The notes beneath the pieces were generated by a model. It worked only from the letters and a program-made list of their open reading frames with translations. It searched no databases and was not told the DNA's origin. Below, in pieces: positions 15,601 to 21,613 of a DNA stretch of 32,818 nucleotides. The translations under genes were made by a program, and so were the position numbers. How positions within the stretch are numbered: the stretch's first letter is position 1; every line of letters starts with the position of its first letter. Source of the DNA: Streptomyces sp. I05A-00742. GTDB taxonomy: Bacteria; Actinomycetota; Actinomycetes; Streptomycetales; Streptomycetaceae. The stretch covers positions 1 to 32,818 of the forward strand of contig NZ_JABETO010000054.1 of the NCBI RefSeq assembly GCF_013055795.1, read 5' to 3'.

Positions 15601-15811
15601 CAAGAACTCCGGCTTCGACGTGGCCGACCGCATCGCCCTCCGCTGGTCCTCCACCGACGAGGAGGTCCGGACGGCCCTCGCCGACCACTCCTCCCTCATC
15701 GCCGACGAGGTCCTCGCCACGGACTTCGCCTCCGGCGAGGCCGACGGGGCGTTCGGCGCCCCGTTCACGGACGAGGGCCTGTCGCTGACGTTCCGTCTGC
15801 GCAAGGCGTAG
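12668..15811 (+). CDS. ileS: Isoleucyl-tRNA synthetase with GXHH signature motif
   Basis: This 1047-residue class Ia aminoacyl-tRNA synthetase starts at ATG 12668, with GGAGG 9 nt upstream inside the T-box sequestrator. The N-terminal catalytic signature reads PPTANGMPGAHH: residues 60-63 are G-A-H-H, not the usual HXGH. The second signature is canonical, KMSKH at 600-604. The editing (CP1) domain lies between, with CPRC and CWRC cysteine pairs typical of the family. The anticodon-binding and C-terminal domains follow. It charges tRNA-Ile and edits valine. Length and motifs suit the eukaryote-like type 2 class (IleRS2), whose members resist mupirocin. Transcription converges on the divIVA end of the dcw cluster. 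Confidence 0.97.
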   Translation: MSSAPQYRSVPAQVDLPALERAVLDFWQEQKIFARTLAQSEGRPEWVFYEGPPTANGMPGAHHIEARVFKDVFPRFRTMQGYHVGRKAGWDCHGLPVELAVEKELGFSGKQDIEAYGIAEFNARCRESVTRHTDAFAELTTRMGYWVDMDDAFRTMDPDYVQSVWWSLKEIFGKGLLVQDHRVAPWCPRCGTGLSDHELAQGYETVVDPSVYVRFPLTSGPLAGEATLLVWTTTPWTLVSNTAAATNADVTYVVATDGTEQLVVAEPLLEKVLGEGWTTTGRSFTGREMERWTYRRPFDLVELEGANFVVNADYVTTEDGTGIVHQAPAFGEDDLRTCRAYGLPVVNPVRADGTFEEGLGLVGGQFFKKADEALTADLDARGLLFRHVAYEHSYPHCWRCHTALLYYAQPSWYIRTTAIKDRLLAENEKTNWFPDSVKHGRFGDWLNNNIDWALSRNRYWGTPLPIWRCEDDHLTCVGSLAELSELTGTDQSGLDPHRPYIDDVTFPCTAEGCAHTAVRVPEVIDAWYDSGSMPFAQWGYPYKNKELFEKRYPAQFISEAIDQTRGWFYTLMAVGTLVFDKSSYENVVCLGHILAEDGRKMSKHLGNILQPIPLMDQHGADAVRWFMAAGGSPWAARRVGHGTIQEVVRKTLLTYWNTVAFQALYARTAGWAPSAADPAPADRPLLDRWLLGELNTLTEQVTRAMESYDTQRAGKVLSAFVDDLSNWYVRRSRRRFWQGDAAALRTLHEVVETVTRLMAPLVPFITERVWQDLVVPVTPEAPESVHLATWPTADPSLIDPELSRQMTLVRRLVELGRATRAESGVKTRQPLSRALVAAAGFDTLGDELRAQITEELNVSSLASLSEVGGSLVDTTAKANFRALGKRFGKGVQSVAKAIASADAAALSLALREGNATVDVDGETVTLAPDEVIITETPREGWSVASDSGATVALDLEITPGLRRAGLARDAIRLIQEARKNSGFDVADRIALRWSSTDEEVRTALADHSSLIADEVLATDFASGEADGAFGAPFTDEGLSLTFRLRKA

Positions 15812-15819
15812 CCCGTCCC

Positions 15820-15855
15820 GGGGCGGGGTTGGGGTTTTCTCCCCAGCCCCGCCCC
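15820..15855 (+). terminator. ileS terminator
   Basis: GGGGCGGGGTTGGGG (15820-15834) pairs over its full 15 bp, with one G-T wobble, with CCCCAGCCCCGCCCC (15841-15855) around a TTTTCT loop. It starts 9 bp after the ileS stop. Confidence 0.85.
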
Positions 15856-16046
15856 TTCCCGTTTCTTGCGGGGGCGAGCCCCCGCACCCCCGAGCGCGCC
15901 TGCGGCGCGCGTCCTCAAACTCCCCCAGAGGGGGCACCCCCAACGGGCTATTCAGCCCGTCCGGCGCTTGAGGACAACCGCGCGAAGCGCGGTTTCAGGG
16001 GGTTGCGGGGGCACCCCCGCAGAAACGGTGAAAGGGCGGGGCAGGG
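15841..16046. repeat. Large imperfect palindrome made of two facing intergenic repeat units
   Basis: The right unit has CCCGTCCGGCGCTTGAGGAC (15956-15975), then hairpin AACCGCGC/GCGCGGTT around GAA. The left unit is its inverse: a GCGCGC/GCGCGC hairpin near 15895-15910, then GTCCTCAA (15911-15918) and CGGGCT (15944-15949), with a C- and G-rich insert between them. Outside these, TGCGGGGGCGAGCCCCCGCA on the left mirrors TGCGGGGGCACCCCCGCA on the right. GTTTCT (15861-15866) mirrors AGAAAC (16021-16026). Outermost, CCAGCCCCGCCCCTTCCC mirrors the AAGGGCGGGGCAGGGG side. The axis is near 15943. No gene is visible inside. Confidence 0.8.
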
Positions 16047-16063
16047 GCTCCAACAAAGCGAAC

Positions 16064-16146
16064 GCGCCGAGGCGGGACGGAATCGAACCGCCGTCATCCC
16101 ACATGCCATGGAGGCGTTCCACCTACTGAACTACACACCCCGGCGC
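16064..16146 (-). tRNA. Aberrant tRNA-Ala(GGC)-like sequence
   Basis: On the minus strand a D-arm (GTTC/GAAC with GTAGG in the loop), an anticodon loop ATGGCAT (anticodon GGC at 16105-16107), a normal 5-nt variable loop ATGAC and a T-arm loop TTCGATT occur in the right order and spacing. Oddities: the anticodon stem CCTCC/GTGGG has a C-T mismatch and a wobble. Four bases, not two, separate the acceptor and D stems. No CCA is encoded. The acceptor helix can extend to 11 bp (GCGCCGGGGTG with CGCCTCGGCGC). In the register 16067-16142 (76 nt), G3-U70, the alanine identity pair, is present, but the discriminator is G. It is either a diverged tRNA, a tRNA pseudogene or a tRNA-like RNA. It lies between the ileS and divIVA terminators. 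Confidence 0.5.
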
Positions 16147-16172
16147 TGCACGCAGCATAACCACACCACGAC

Positions 16173-16215
16173 AACGGGCCGGGCCCCGGGGGTAATCCCC
16201 GGGGCCCGGCCCGTT
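16173..16215 (-). terminator. divIVA terminator (long perfect hairpin)
   Basis: A 19-bp perfect stem, AACGGGCCGGGCCCCGGGG (16173-16191) with its complement (16197-16215), closes a GTAAT loop. It is 45 bp past the divIVA stop and would work in both directions, also shielding the dcw cluster from ileS readthrough. Confidence 0.88.
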
Positions 16216-16260
16216 GTGATTGCGACGACGACTACCCGCCGAGCGGGAAGCAACCCGCCG

Positions 16261-17454
16261 TCAGTTGTCGTCCTCGTCGATGAGGAACCCACGCATCGGC
16301 GAGGGCGCCTGCATCGGCTGCGGCCCCTGCGGCCGCACCGGCGCCATCGGCTGGGTCATCGCGGGCGACATCTGCTGCTGCCCGCCGTACGACGGGGCAC
16401 CCGACGACTGGCCATGACCGCCACCCATGGACGAGTTGCCGCCCATGCTGTGACCGCCCATGCCCGCACCGGCCGATGCCATGGACCCGCTCATGGAGGG
16501 GGCCGGCGGCAGCGACGGAGCGCTGGTGGCGCGCGGCGGGGCGAGGGAGTCGTCCGCCTGGTTCTCCAGCTGGCGCAGCTGGCTCTCCAGGTAGGACTTC
16601 AGCCGCGTGCGGTACTCGCGCTCGAAGCCGCGCAGGTCCTCGACCTTGCGCTCCAGGGTGGCGCGGGCGGACTCCAGGGAGCCCATGGCCACGCGGTGCT
16701 TCTCCTGCGCGTCCCGCTCCAGGGCGTCGGCCTTGGCGCGGGCGTCCCGCTCCAGGCCCTCGGCACGGCTGCGGGCCTCGCCGACGATCTTGTTGGCCTC
16801 GGAGCGTGCCTCCGCGATCGCCTGATCGGCCGTCTGCTGCGCGAGCGAGAGCACACGGGCGGCGCTGTCGCCACCCGGGCCCTGGCCCGGCTGCGGCATC
16901 TGGGGACCGGGGCCGCCCATCGGACCGCCCTGGCCCATGGGGCCACCCTGGCCCATCGGACCGCCCTGACCCATCGGGCCGGGGCCGCCCTGACCCATGG
17001 GACCACCCATCGGGCCACCCATGGGACCGCCCTGGCCCATGGGGTTCTGTCCCATGGGACCCGCGCCGTGCGGGCCCTGGGGACCGTGGCCGTGTCCGCC
17101 CGGCCCGGCCGGCAGCTGCGGGGCACCGCCCGGAAGCTGCGGCGGGCCGCCCATCTGCTGCTGGTTCGGCGGCACCGGCTGCGGGCCGGATATGGCGGCG
17201 GGCACCGGAGCGCCGGGACCTGGTCGCTGGTCCTGCGGCTCGGGTTTCCGCATGCCCTGCTGCTGCTGGTTCTGCGCCGCGGCTCGGGTCGCTGCGGCCA
17301 GCTTGGCGCGCAGGTCCTCGTTCTCCCGGAGCAGGCGGGTCAGCTCGGCCTCGACCTCGTCGAGAAAGGCATCGACTTCGTCCTCGTCATAGCCTTCTCG
17401 GAGACGGACGGTCGTGAACTGCTTGTTCCGCACGTCCTCGGGGCTCAGCGGCAT
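16261..17454 (-). CDS. divIVA: DivIVA polar growth/cell-tip protein
   Basis: This 397-residue protein starts at ATG 17452-17454 behind GAGGTG. The N-terminal DivIVA membrane-curvature domain (MPLSPEDVRNKQFTTVRL, then DEDEVDAFLDEVEAELTRLL) is very clear. A Gln/Pro/Gly-rich linker with GPMGQGG repeats follows. A long coiled coil comes next (from about residue 205, ARVLSLAQQTADQAIAEA, through LERKVEDLRGFEREYRTRL). The tail is rich in Gly, Met, Ser and Gln. In Streptomyces DivIVA is essential and marks hyphal tips, recruiting wall synthesis for tip extension and branching. It is the last gene of the dcw cluster here, 61 bp after yggT, with a strong terminator. Confidence 0.97.
   Translation of the reverse strand: MPLSPEDVRNKQFTTVRLREGYDEDEVDAFLDEVEAELTRLLRENEDLRAKLAAATRAAAQNQQQQGMRKPEPQDQRPGPGAPVPAAISGPQPVPPNQQQMGGPPQLPGGAPQLPAGPGGHGHGPQGPHGAGPMGQNPMGQGGPMGGPMGGPMGQGGPGPMGQGGPMGQGGPMGQGGPMGGPGPQMPQPGQGPGGDSAARVLSLAQQTADQAIAEARSEANKIVGEARSRAEGLERDARAKADALERDAQEKHRVAMGSLESARATLERKVEDLRGFEREYRTRLKSYLESQLRQLENQADDSLAPPRATSAPSLPPAPSMSGSMASAGAGMGGHSMGGNSSMGGGHGQSSGAPSYGGQQQMSPAMTQPMAPVRPQGPQPMQAPSPMRGFLIDEDDN
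16905..17060. repeat. In-frame PMGQGG repeat of divIVA
   Basis: Degenerate tandem repeats based on CCCATGGG and GGACCGCC encode about a dozen PMGQGG/PMGG units in the DivIVA linker. Near-identical short units make this a likely site of length variation between strains. Confidence 0.7.
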
Positions 17455-17500
17455 CTCTTCTTCACCTCAACGTAGTCGTCGGCAATCGGCAAGACCGTAT

Positions 17501-17524
17501 CGTTCACAGCCGCGTTCACAGCCG
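17501..17524. repeat. 12-bp tandem duplication at the yggT stop
   Basis: CGTTCACAGCCG occurs twice back to back (17501-17512 and 17513-17524). On the minus strand it reads CGGCTGTGAACG twice, and the TGA of the first-read copy is the yggT stop. Confidence 0.8.
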
Positions 17525-17800
17525 CTCCACGACGGTGATCAGGATGTAGACGATGATCATCAGTACGAAGAAGGACAGGTCGAGCGCCACGCCCCCGAGA
17601 CGCAGCGGCGGGATGAACCGCCGCAGAAGCTTGAGTGGCGGATCGGTGACAGTGTAGGTCGCCTCAAGGACGACCACCATCGCCTTACCGGGTTGCCACG
17701 AGCGGGCGAACTGGAAGACGTAATCCATCACCAATCGGAAGATGAGCACGATCAGGAAGACGTACAGCGCGATGTAGACCACCTGCCGTGCGATGTCCAT
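17516..17800 (-). CDS. ylmG: YggT/YlmG family membrane protein
   Basis: This 94-residue protein has two hydrophobic segments (about 5-25, VVYIALYVFLIVLIFRLVMDYV, and about 70-90, LSFFVLMIIVYILITVV) around a short loop. The loop contains the family's TDPPLKLLRRFIPPLRLGG motif. ATG 17798-17800 is preceded by purine-rich AGGGAAG. YggT/YlmG proteins sit next to sepF in most Gram-positive dcw clusters and are linked to septum placement or membrane organisation, but have no assigned biochemical activity. It lies 74 bp after sepF and 61 bp before divIVA. Confidence 0.92.
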   Translation of the reverse strand: MDIARQVVYIALYVFLIVLIFRLVMDYVFQFARSWQPGKAMVVVLEATYTVTDPPLKLLRRFIPPLRLGGVALDLSFFVLMIIVYILITVVERL

Positions 17801-17874
17801 CCCGCGCTTCCCTCTCCCCTTGTCGTGCCCGGCCTATTGACCGTCTCTCACCGGCATTGCCTGATTGTGCGTCT

Positions 17875-18477
17875 CTAGCTCTGGTTGAAGAACCCGCCCT
17901 CTGCGATGCGGGCCTTGTCCTCCGCCGTGACATCGACGTTAGCAGGAGACAGCAGGAACACCTTCTGCGTCACCCGTTCGATGCTCCCGTGGAGGCCGAA
18001 GACCAGACCGGCGGCGAAGTCGACAAGTCGCTTCGCGTCGGTGTCGTCCATCTCGGTCAGATTCATGATCACCGGGGTGCCTTCACGGAAGTGTTCCCCG
18101 ATGGTACGGGCCTCGTTGTAGGTCCGGGGGTGCAATGTCGTGATGCGGTAAGGCTCCCGCTCGGACACAACTTTGGGCATGATCACCGGTGCGTTCTTCT
18201 CCAGGGAGTGGCGTTCGGGTGTGATGGACGACACGGGGGCGATTCGGGCGGGTCGTCCCGTTTCCGCTGTCAGCGGAGCCGGTTCGCGCTGCGCCGGTGG
18301 CTGGGCGACCCGTACCGGTTCGTCCGATTGCGTCTGCTGGGCCTGGTGTTGCTGCCGGCGCCGGTCGGGCTCCGGCTCGGGCTCGAACTCGTCATCGGGA
18401 TCGAATCCCCGGCCGTCGTACCCATCGTCCTCCACGAGGCCGAGGTAGACCGCCATCTTGCGCATCGCGCCGGCCAT
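17875..18477 (-). CDS. sepF: SepF, FtsZ membrane anchor
   Basis: This 200-residue protein starts at ATG 18475-18477 (MAGAMRKMAVYLGL) with GGAGGA 8 nt upstream; the frame is open further but that part is not family-like. The N-terminal amphipathic helix binds membrane. An acidic/Gln-rich linker follows (EPEPEPDRRRQQHQ). The C-terminal SepF domain contains ITTLHPRTYNEARTIGEHF, then PVIMNLTEMDDTDAKRLVDF and GLVFGLHGSIERV. SepF dimers tether FtsZ filaments through the FtsZ C-terminal peptide, which is also present in this window's FtsZ. Actinobacteria lack FtsA and ZipA, so SepF is their main anchor. Confidence 0.95.
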   Translation of the reverse strand: MAGAMRKMAVYLGLVEDDGYDGRGFDPDDEFEPEPEPDRRRQQHQAQQTQSDEPVRVAQPPAQREPAPLTAETGRPARIAPVSSITPERHSLEKNAPVIMPKVVSEREPYRITTLHPRTYNEARTIGEHFREGTPVIMNLTEMDDTDAKRLVDFAAGLVFGLHGSIERVTQKVFLLSPANVDVTAEDKARIAEGGFFNQS

Positions 18478-18595
18478 TCTCTGCGTCCTCCGCTCTGTGG
18501 TGGATCGGCTCCTCAACGGCGCTGGATCCACTTGGTCCGCCCGCCTTCTGACGGGAATGACCATATTTTGTGCTGTGGTCCGACTCTTGGCGACG

Positions 18596-19315
18596 TTACC
18601 CGAGGCCGGGTCGGACTCCGAGTACCGCTGAGCCGACGCGTACATGTGTCGCACCCGCCGCCACGGCGTCCTCCAGATCAGCGCTCATTCCCGCGGACAC
18701 CATGTTCGCAGCCGGATGGGCCGCGCGCAGGTCCGTTGCGATTTCCCGCAGCCGCTCGAAGGCCGCCCGGGGTCTGCCCGCGTACGGCCCGGCCAGCGGA
18801 GCGACCGTCATGAGCCCCGCGGGGCGCAGGCCCTCGGCCCCGGCGAGGGCGTCGGCGAGGGCCGCCACCCCGTCCGGTCCGACGCCGCCGCGGCCCGGTC
18901 CGTCGCCGGTCTCCGCGTCCAGCGCCACCTGGATCAGACAGTCGATCGCACGGCCTTTCCGGACCGCCGCCGTGGAAAGCGCGGTGACCAGTCGAAGCCG
19001 GTCAATGGAGTGCACGACGTCGGCATAATTCACCACGGATTTCACTTTGTTGGTCTGCAATTGACCGACAAAGTGCCAGGTGAGCGGCAGATCCGAGCAT
19101 TCCGCGGCTTTCGGGGCGGCGTCCTGGTCGCGGTTCTCGGCCACGTGACGGACCCCCAGTTCCGCCAGCAGCCGGACATCGCTCGCGGGATAGGTCTTGG
19201 TGACCACGATGAGGGTCACCTCTTCACGCTTTCGGCCCACCGCCGCACAGGCCGCGGCGATACGTTCCTCCACCCGGGCGAGATTCCGGTCCAATTGGGC
19301 TCTGCGGTCCGTCAT
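18596..19315 (-). CDS. yggS: YggS-family PLP homeostasis protein
   Basis: This 239-residue alanine-racemase-fold protein carries pyridoxal phosphate on Lys40 (IVVTKTYP). Family motifs WHFVGQLQTNKV and SAGMSADLEDAVAAGATHVRVGSAVLG are intact. The family (YggS/PLPBP, YlmE in Gram-positives) buffers PLP and affects amino-acid metabolism, with no known enzymatic reaction. ATG 19313-19315 overlaps the pgeF stop (ATGA), so translation is coupled. A 118-bp gap separates it from sepF. Confidence 0.93.
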   Translation of the reverse strand: MTDRRAQLDRNLARVEERIAAACAAVGRKREEVTLIVVTKTYPASDVRLLAELGVRHVAENRDQDAAPKAAECSDLPLTWHFVGQLQTNKVKSVVNYADVVHSIDRLRLVTALSTAAVRKGRAIDCLIQVALDAETGDGPGRGGVGPDGVAALADALAGAEGLRPAGLMTVAPLAGPYAGRPRAAFERLREIATDLRAAHPAANMVSAGMSADLEDAVAAGATHVRVGSAVLGVRPGLG

Positions 19316-20124
19316 CGCCCCGGCCCCCCTTCGGCTTCCCCTGCGCGCTCGTCGTCGCCGAGCCACACATAACTGGCGAGCCGTCCCGTCACCCGGTCGC
19401 GCCGGTAGGAGAAGTGGTCCGCCGATTCCATCGTGCAAATGTGCGACTGCCCCACGAGGCTGACGCCCATTCGGCCGAGTTGCGCCCGGACGCCGCCGGC
19501 CACGTCCACGGCCGGGGTGCCCCACCGGGTGGTGGCCCACGACTCGGGCACCGCCCCGGCGACATCGGCCCGCATGGCCTCGGGCACCTCGTAGCAGCCG
19601 CCGCAGACCGAAGGGCCGATGAAGGCCAGCGTCCGCGCAGGATCGGCGCCGAGTCCGGCCATCGCCTCGACGACCGCGGGCACCACCCCGGCGACCAGCC
19701 CGGGGCGGCCGGCGTGGGCCGCCCCCGTGATCCCGGCGACCGGGTCGGCCAGCAGGACCGGGGTGCAGTCGGCGGTGAGCACCGCCAGGGCGAGTCCCCG
19801 GCGGGCCGTCACCACCGCGTCCACCGCGGGGATCTCCTCCCCACCCCGCCACGGTCCGTCGACCACGGCCACGTCCTTGCCGTGCACCTGGTTCATCCAG
19901 ACGACCGCCGCGGGGTCGAGCCCGAGCGAACGGGCCGCCCGCTCCCGGTTGGTCCGGACCGCCGCGGGGTCGTCGCCGACCGCGCCGCCCAGGTTGAGCT
20001 CCGCATACGGAGCGGCGCTCACCCCGCCCCACCGGTCGGTGGAGGCGAAGTGCGCGCCGCTCGCATGTGCCACGTGGGGCCGTCCCCGGGTGTCCGGGGC
20101 TGAGTTTCCTATCACCGAAGTCAC
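19312..20124 (-). CDS. pgeF: PgeF peptidoglycan editing factor (laccase-domain family)
   Basis: This 270-residue member of the DUF152/multicopper polyphenol oxidoreductase family has the zinc/active-site residues His81 in QVHG, Cys120 in ADC and His137 in AHAGR. PgeF removes wrongly incorporated residues (L-Ser for L-Ala) from UDP-MurNAc precursors; homologues also act as purine nucleosidases. GTG 20122-20124 is taken as start. GTG 20113-20115, three codons in, is an alternative, and neither has a strong ribosome site. It begins 10 bp after the ftsZ stop and overlaps yggS by 4 bp. Confidence 0.9.
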   Translation of the reverse strand: MTSVIGNSAPDTRGRPHVAHASGAHFASTDRWGGVSAAPYAELNLGGAVGDDPAAVRTNRERAARSLGLDPAAVVWMNQVHGKDVAVVDGPWRGGEEIPAVDAVVTARRGLALAVLTADCTPVLLADPVAGITGAAHAGRPGLVAGVVPAVVEAMAGLGADPARTLAFIGPSVCGGCYEVPEAMRADVAGAVPESWATTRWGTPAVDVAGGVRAQLGRMGVSLVGQSHICTMESADHFSYRRDRVTGRLASYVWLGDDERAGEAEGGPGR

Positions 20125-20144
20125 TTCAGGTGTGTCACTTCAGG
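20120..20144. repeat. Tandem duplication across the ftsZ stop/pgeF start
   Basis: GTCACTTCAGG occurs at 20120-20130 and again at 20134-20144, with TGT between. On the minus strand CCTGAAGTGAC appears twice: the first copy holds the ftsZ stop TGA, the second the GTG start of pgeF. Confidence 0.8.
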
Positions 20145-21373
20145 AAGTCGGGAACGTCCAGTTCCTCGGCGGTCGAGTCCTGGTACGGGCGGGCCGGCGG
20201 CACCTGGGGGGAGGCGACCGGGGGCGGCGGGACCTCGGCGACCGGCACCGGGTCCGGAACCGGCTCCTCGGTACGGGGGGTCACATTGCCGAGTCCGCCG
20301 AACGAGGGACGGACCGGCTCGGCCGGCCGCTCGGGACGGCTCGCGGCCGGCGCCGGCGCGGCGGCAGCCTCCTCGCGTCCGTAGGAGGAACCGAGCACCT
20401 TGTCGCGGCTGCCCTTGGCCGGCGGCTGCCCGCCGTCGAAGCCGGCCGCGATGACCGTGACCCGGACCTCGTCGCCGAGTGCGTCGTCGATGACGGCACC
20501 GAAGATGATGTTGGCCTCGGGGTGGGCCGCCTCGCTGACCAGCTGGGCCGCCTCGTTGATCTCGAAGAGACCGAGGTCCGAACCACCGGAGATGGAGAGC
20601 AGGACGCCCCGGGCGCCGTCGATGGACGCCTCCAGCAGCGGCGAGGAGATCGCCATCTCGGCGGCGGCCACCGCGCGGTCGTCGCCGCGCGCCGAGCCGA
20701 TGCCCATGAGCGCCGAACCGGCCTCCGACATCACGGACTTGACGTCGGCGAAGTCGAGGTTGATGAGGCCCGGGGTGGTGATCAGGTCGGTGATGCCCTG
20801 GACGCCGGAGAGCAGGACCTGGTCCGCCGACTTGAACGCGTCGAGCACACTCACCTGACGGTCCGAGATGGACAGCAGGCGGTCGTTGGGGATGACGATG
20901 AGGGTGTCGACCTCGTCGCGGAGGCTGGCGATGCCGTCCTCGGCCTGGTTGGCGCGGCGGCGGCCCTCGAAGGTGAACGGCCGGGTGACCACACCGATCG
21001 TCAGGGCGCCCAGCGAGCGCGCGATGTTGGCGACGACGGGCGCACCACCGGTGCCGGTGCCGCCGCCCTCGCCGGCCGTGACGAAGACCATGTCGGCCCC
21101 CTTGAGGACCTCCTCGATCTCCTCACGGTGGTCCTCGGCGGCCTTGCGGCCGACGTCCGGGTTCGCGCCGGCGCCGAGACCCCGGGTGAGCTCCCGGCCG
21201 ACGTCGAGCTTGACGTCGGCGTCGCTCATCAGCAGGGCCTGTGCATCGGTGTTGATCGCGATGAACTCGACGCCCTTGAGACCGACCTCGATCATCCGGT
21301 TGATGGCGTTGACGCCACCGCCGCCAATGCCGACGACCTTGATGACTGCGAGGTAGTTCTGCGGTGCTGCCAC
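20135..21373 (-). CDS. ftsZ: FtsZ cell division GTPase
   Basis: This 412-residue protein is started at GTG 21371-21373, giving MAAPQNYLAV as in known Streptomyces FtsZ. GAGAGG lies 8 nt upstream, and the longer open frame is 5' leader. The tubulin signature GGGTGTG is at 103-109. The T7 region (GLINLDFADVKSVM) and the GTPase core are intact. A Pro/Ala-rich linker leads to the C-terminal peptide DVPDFLK, which binds SepF and other partners. FtsZ polymerises into rings or ladders at vegetative cross-walls and sporulation septa. The 240-bp region before it contains its own promoter and regulatory sites. Confidence 0.98.
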   Translation of the reverse strand: MAAPQNYLAVIKVVGIGGGGVNAINRMIEVGLKGVEFIAINTDAQALLMSDADVKLDVGRELTRGLGAGANPDVGRKAAEDHREEIEEVLKGADMVFVTAGEGGGTGTGGAPVVANIARSLGALTIGVVTRPFTFEGRRRANQAEDGIASLRDEVDTLIVIPNDRLLSISDRQVSVLDAFKSADQVLLSGVQGITDLITTPGLINLDFADVKSVMSEAGSALMGIGSARGDDRAVAAAEMAISSPLLEASIDGARGVLLSISGGSDLGLFEINEAAQLVSEAAHPEANIIFGAVIDDALGDEVRVTVIAAGFDGGQPPAKGSRDKVLGSSYGREEAAAAPAPAASRPERPAEPVRPSFGGLGNVTPRTEEPVPDPVPVAEVPPPPVASPQVPPARPYQDSTAEELDVPDFLK

Positions 21374-21433
21374 GTCGAAGGCCTCTCGCCTCGAGTTACG
21401 TATGCCTGGGGGACGGTTCGCAATGCCAACCCG

Positions 21434-21458
21434 AACCCTAACGTTGAAGTTTAGGGTT
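21434..21458. promoter_or_regulatory. Inverted repeat in the ftsZ leader
   Basis: AACCCTAA (21434-21441) and TTAGGGTT (21451-21458) form a perfect 8-bp inverted repeat with a 9-bp spacer, 61-85 bp before the ftsZ start. It could be an operator or an RNA hairpin in the leader. Confidence 0.5.
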
Positions 21459-21493
21459 ACCCGTGCCACTGTTCCCTGGGTTCTCGGAACAGG

Positions 21494-21523
21494 ACACTAA
21501 GTCGACAAGTGGCGCGTGTTCAA
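21494..21523 (-). promoter_or_regulatory. ftsZ promoter
   Basis: On the minus strand TTGAAC (at 21518-21523) and TAGTGT (at 21494-21499) are separated by 18 bp, a good housekeeping-type -35/-10 pair. Transcription would start about 115 bp before the ftsZ GTG. The -35 overlaps an 8-bp inverted repeat, GCGTGTTC/GAACACGC (21514-21532). GACAC, the core of WhiA sites, overlaps the -10 (21493-21497). Confidence 0.6.
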
Positions 21524-21552
21524 CGAACACGCCGAACCTCCCGTTTTTCTTT

Positions 21553-21565
21553 TCACCCTATGTGA
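21553..21565. promoter_or_regulatory. BldD-like operator upstream of ftsZ
   Basis: TCACCCTATGTGA matches the BldD pseudo-palindrome TNACNCWGNGTNA at all but one specified position, in either orientation. It lies about 30 bp upstream of the -35. BldD with cyclic di-GMP represses developmental genes, and ftsZ is, as I recall, in its regulon. Confidence 0.55.
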
Positions 21566-21613
21566 TCACCCATAGGCGTAGCCAACCAGGGTGCTGCCAG
21601 GGCCGGACCTCCG

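Noticed and set aside
12428..15943. Very long open frame on the minus strand opposite ileS, and similar long antisense frames elsewhere
   Set aside because: In very high GC DNA the frames opposite real genes stay open by codon bias. The translation is low-complexity Val/Gly/Asp/Arg-rich with no domain, while ileS on the plus strand is unmistakable.
16064..16146. tmRNA or selenocysteine tRNA as an explanation of the tRNA-like sequence
   Set aside because: A normal D-arm, a 5-nt variable loop and a GGC anticodon exclude both, and no tag-peptide frame is adjacent.
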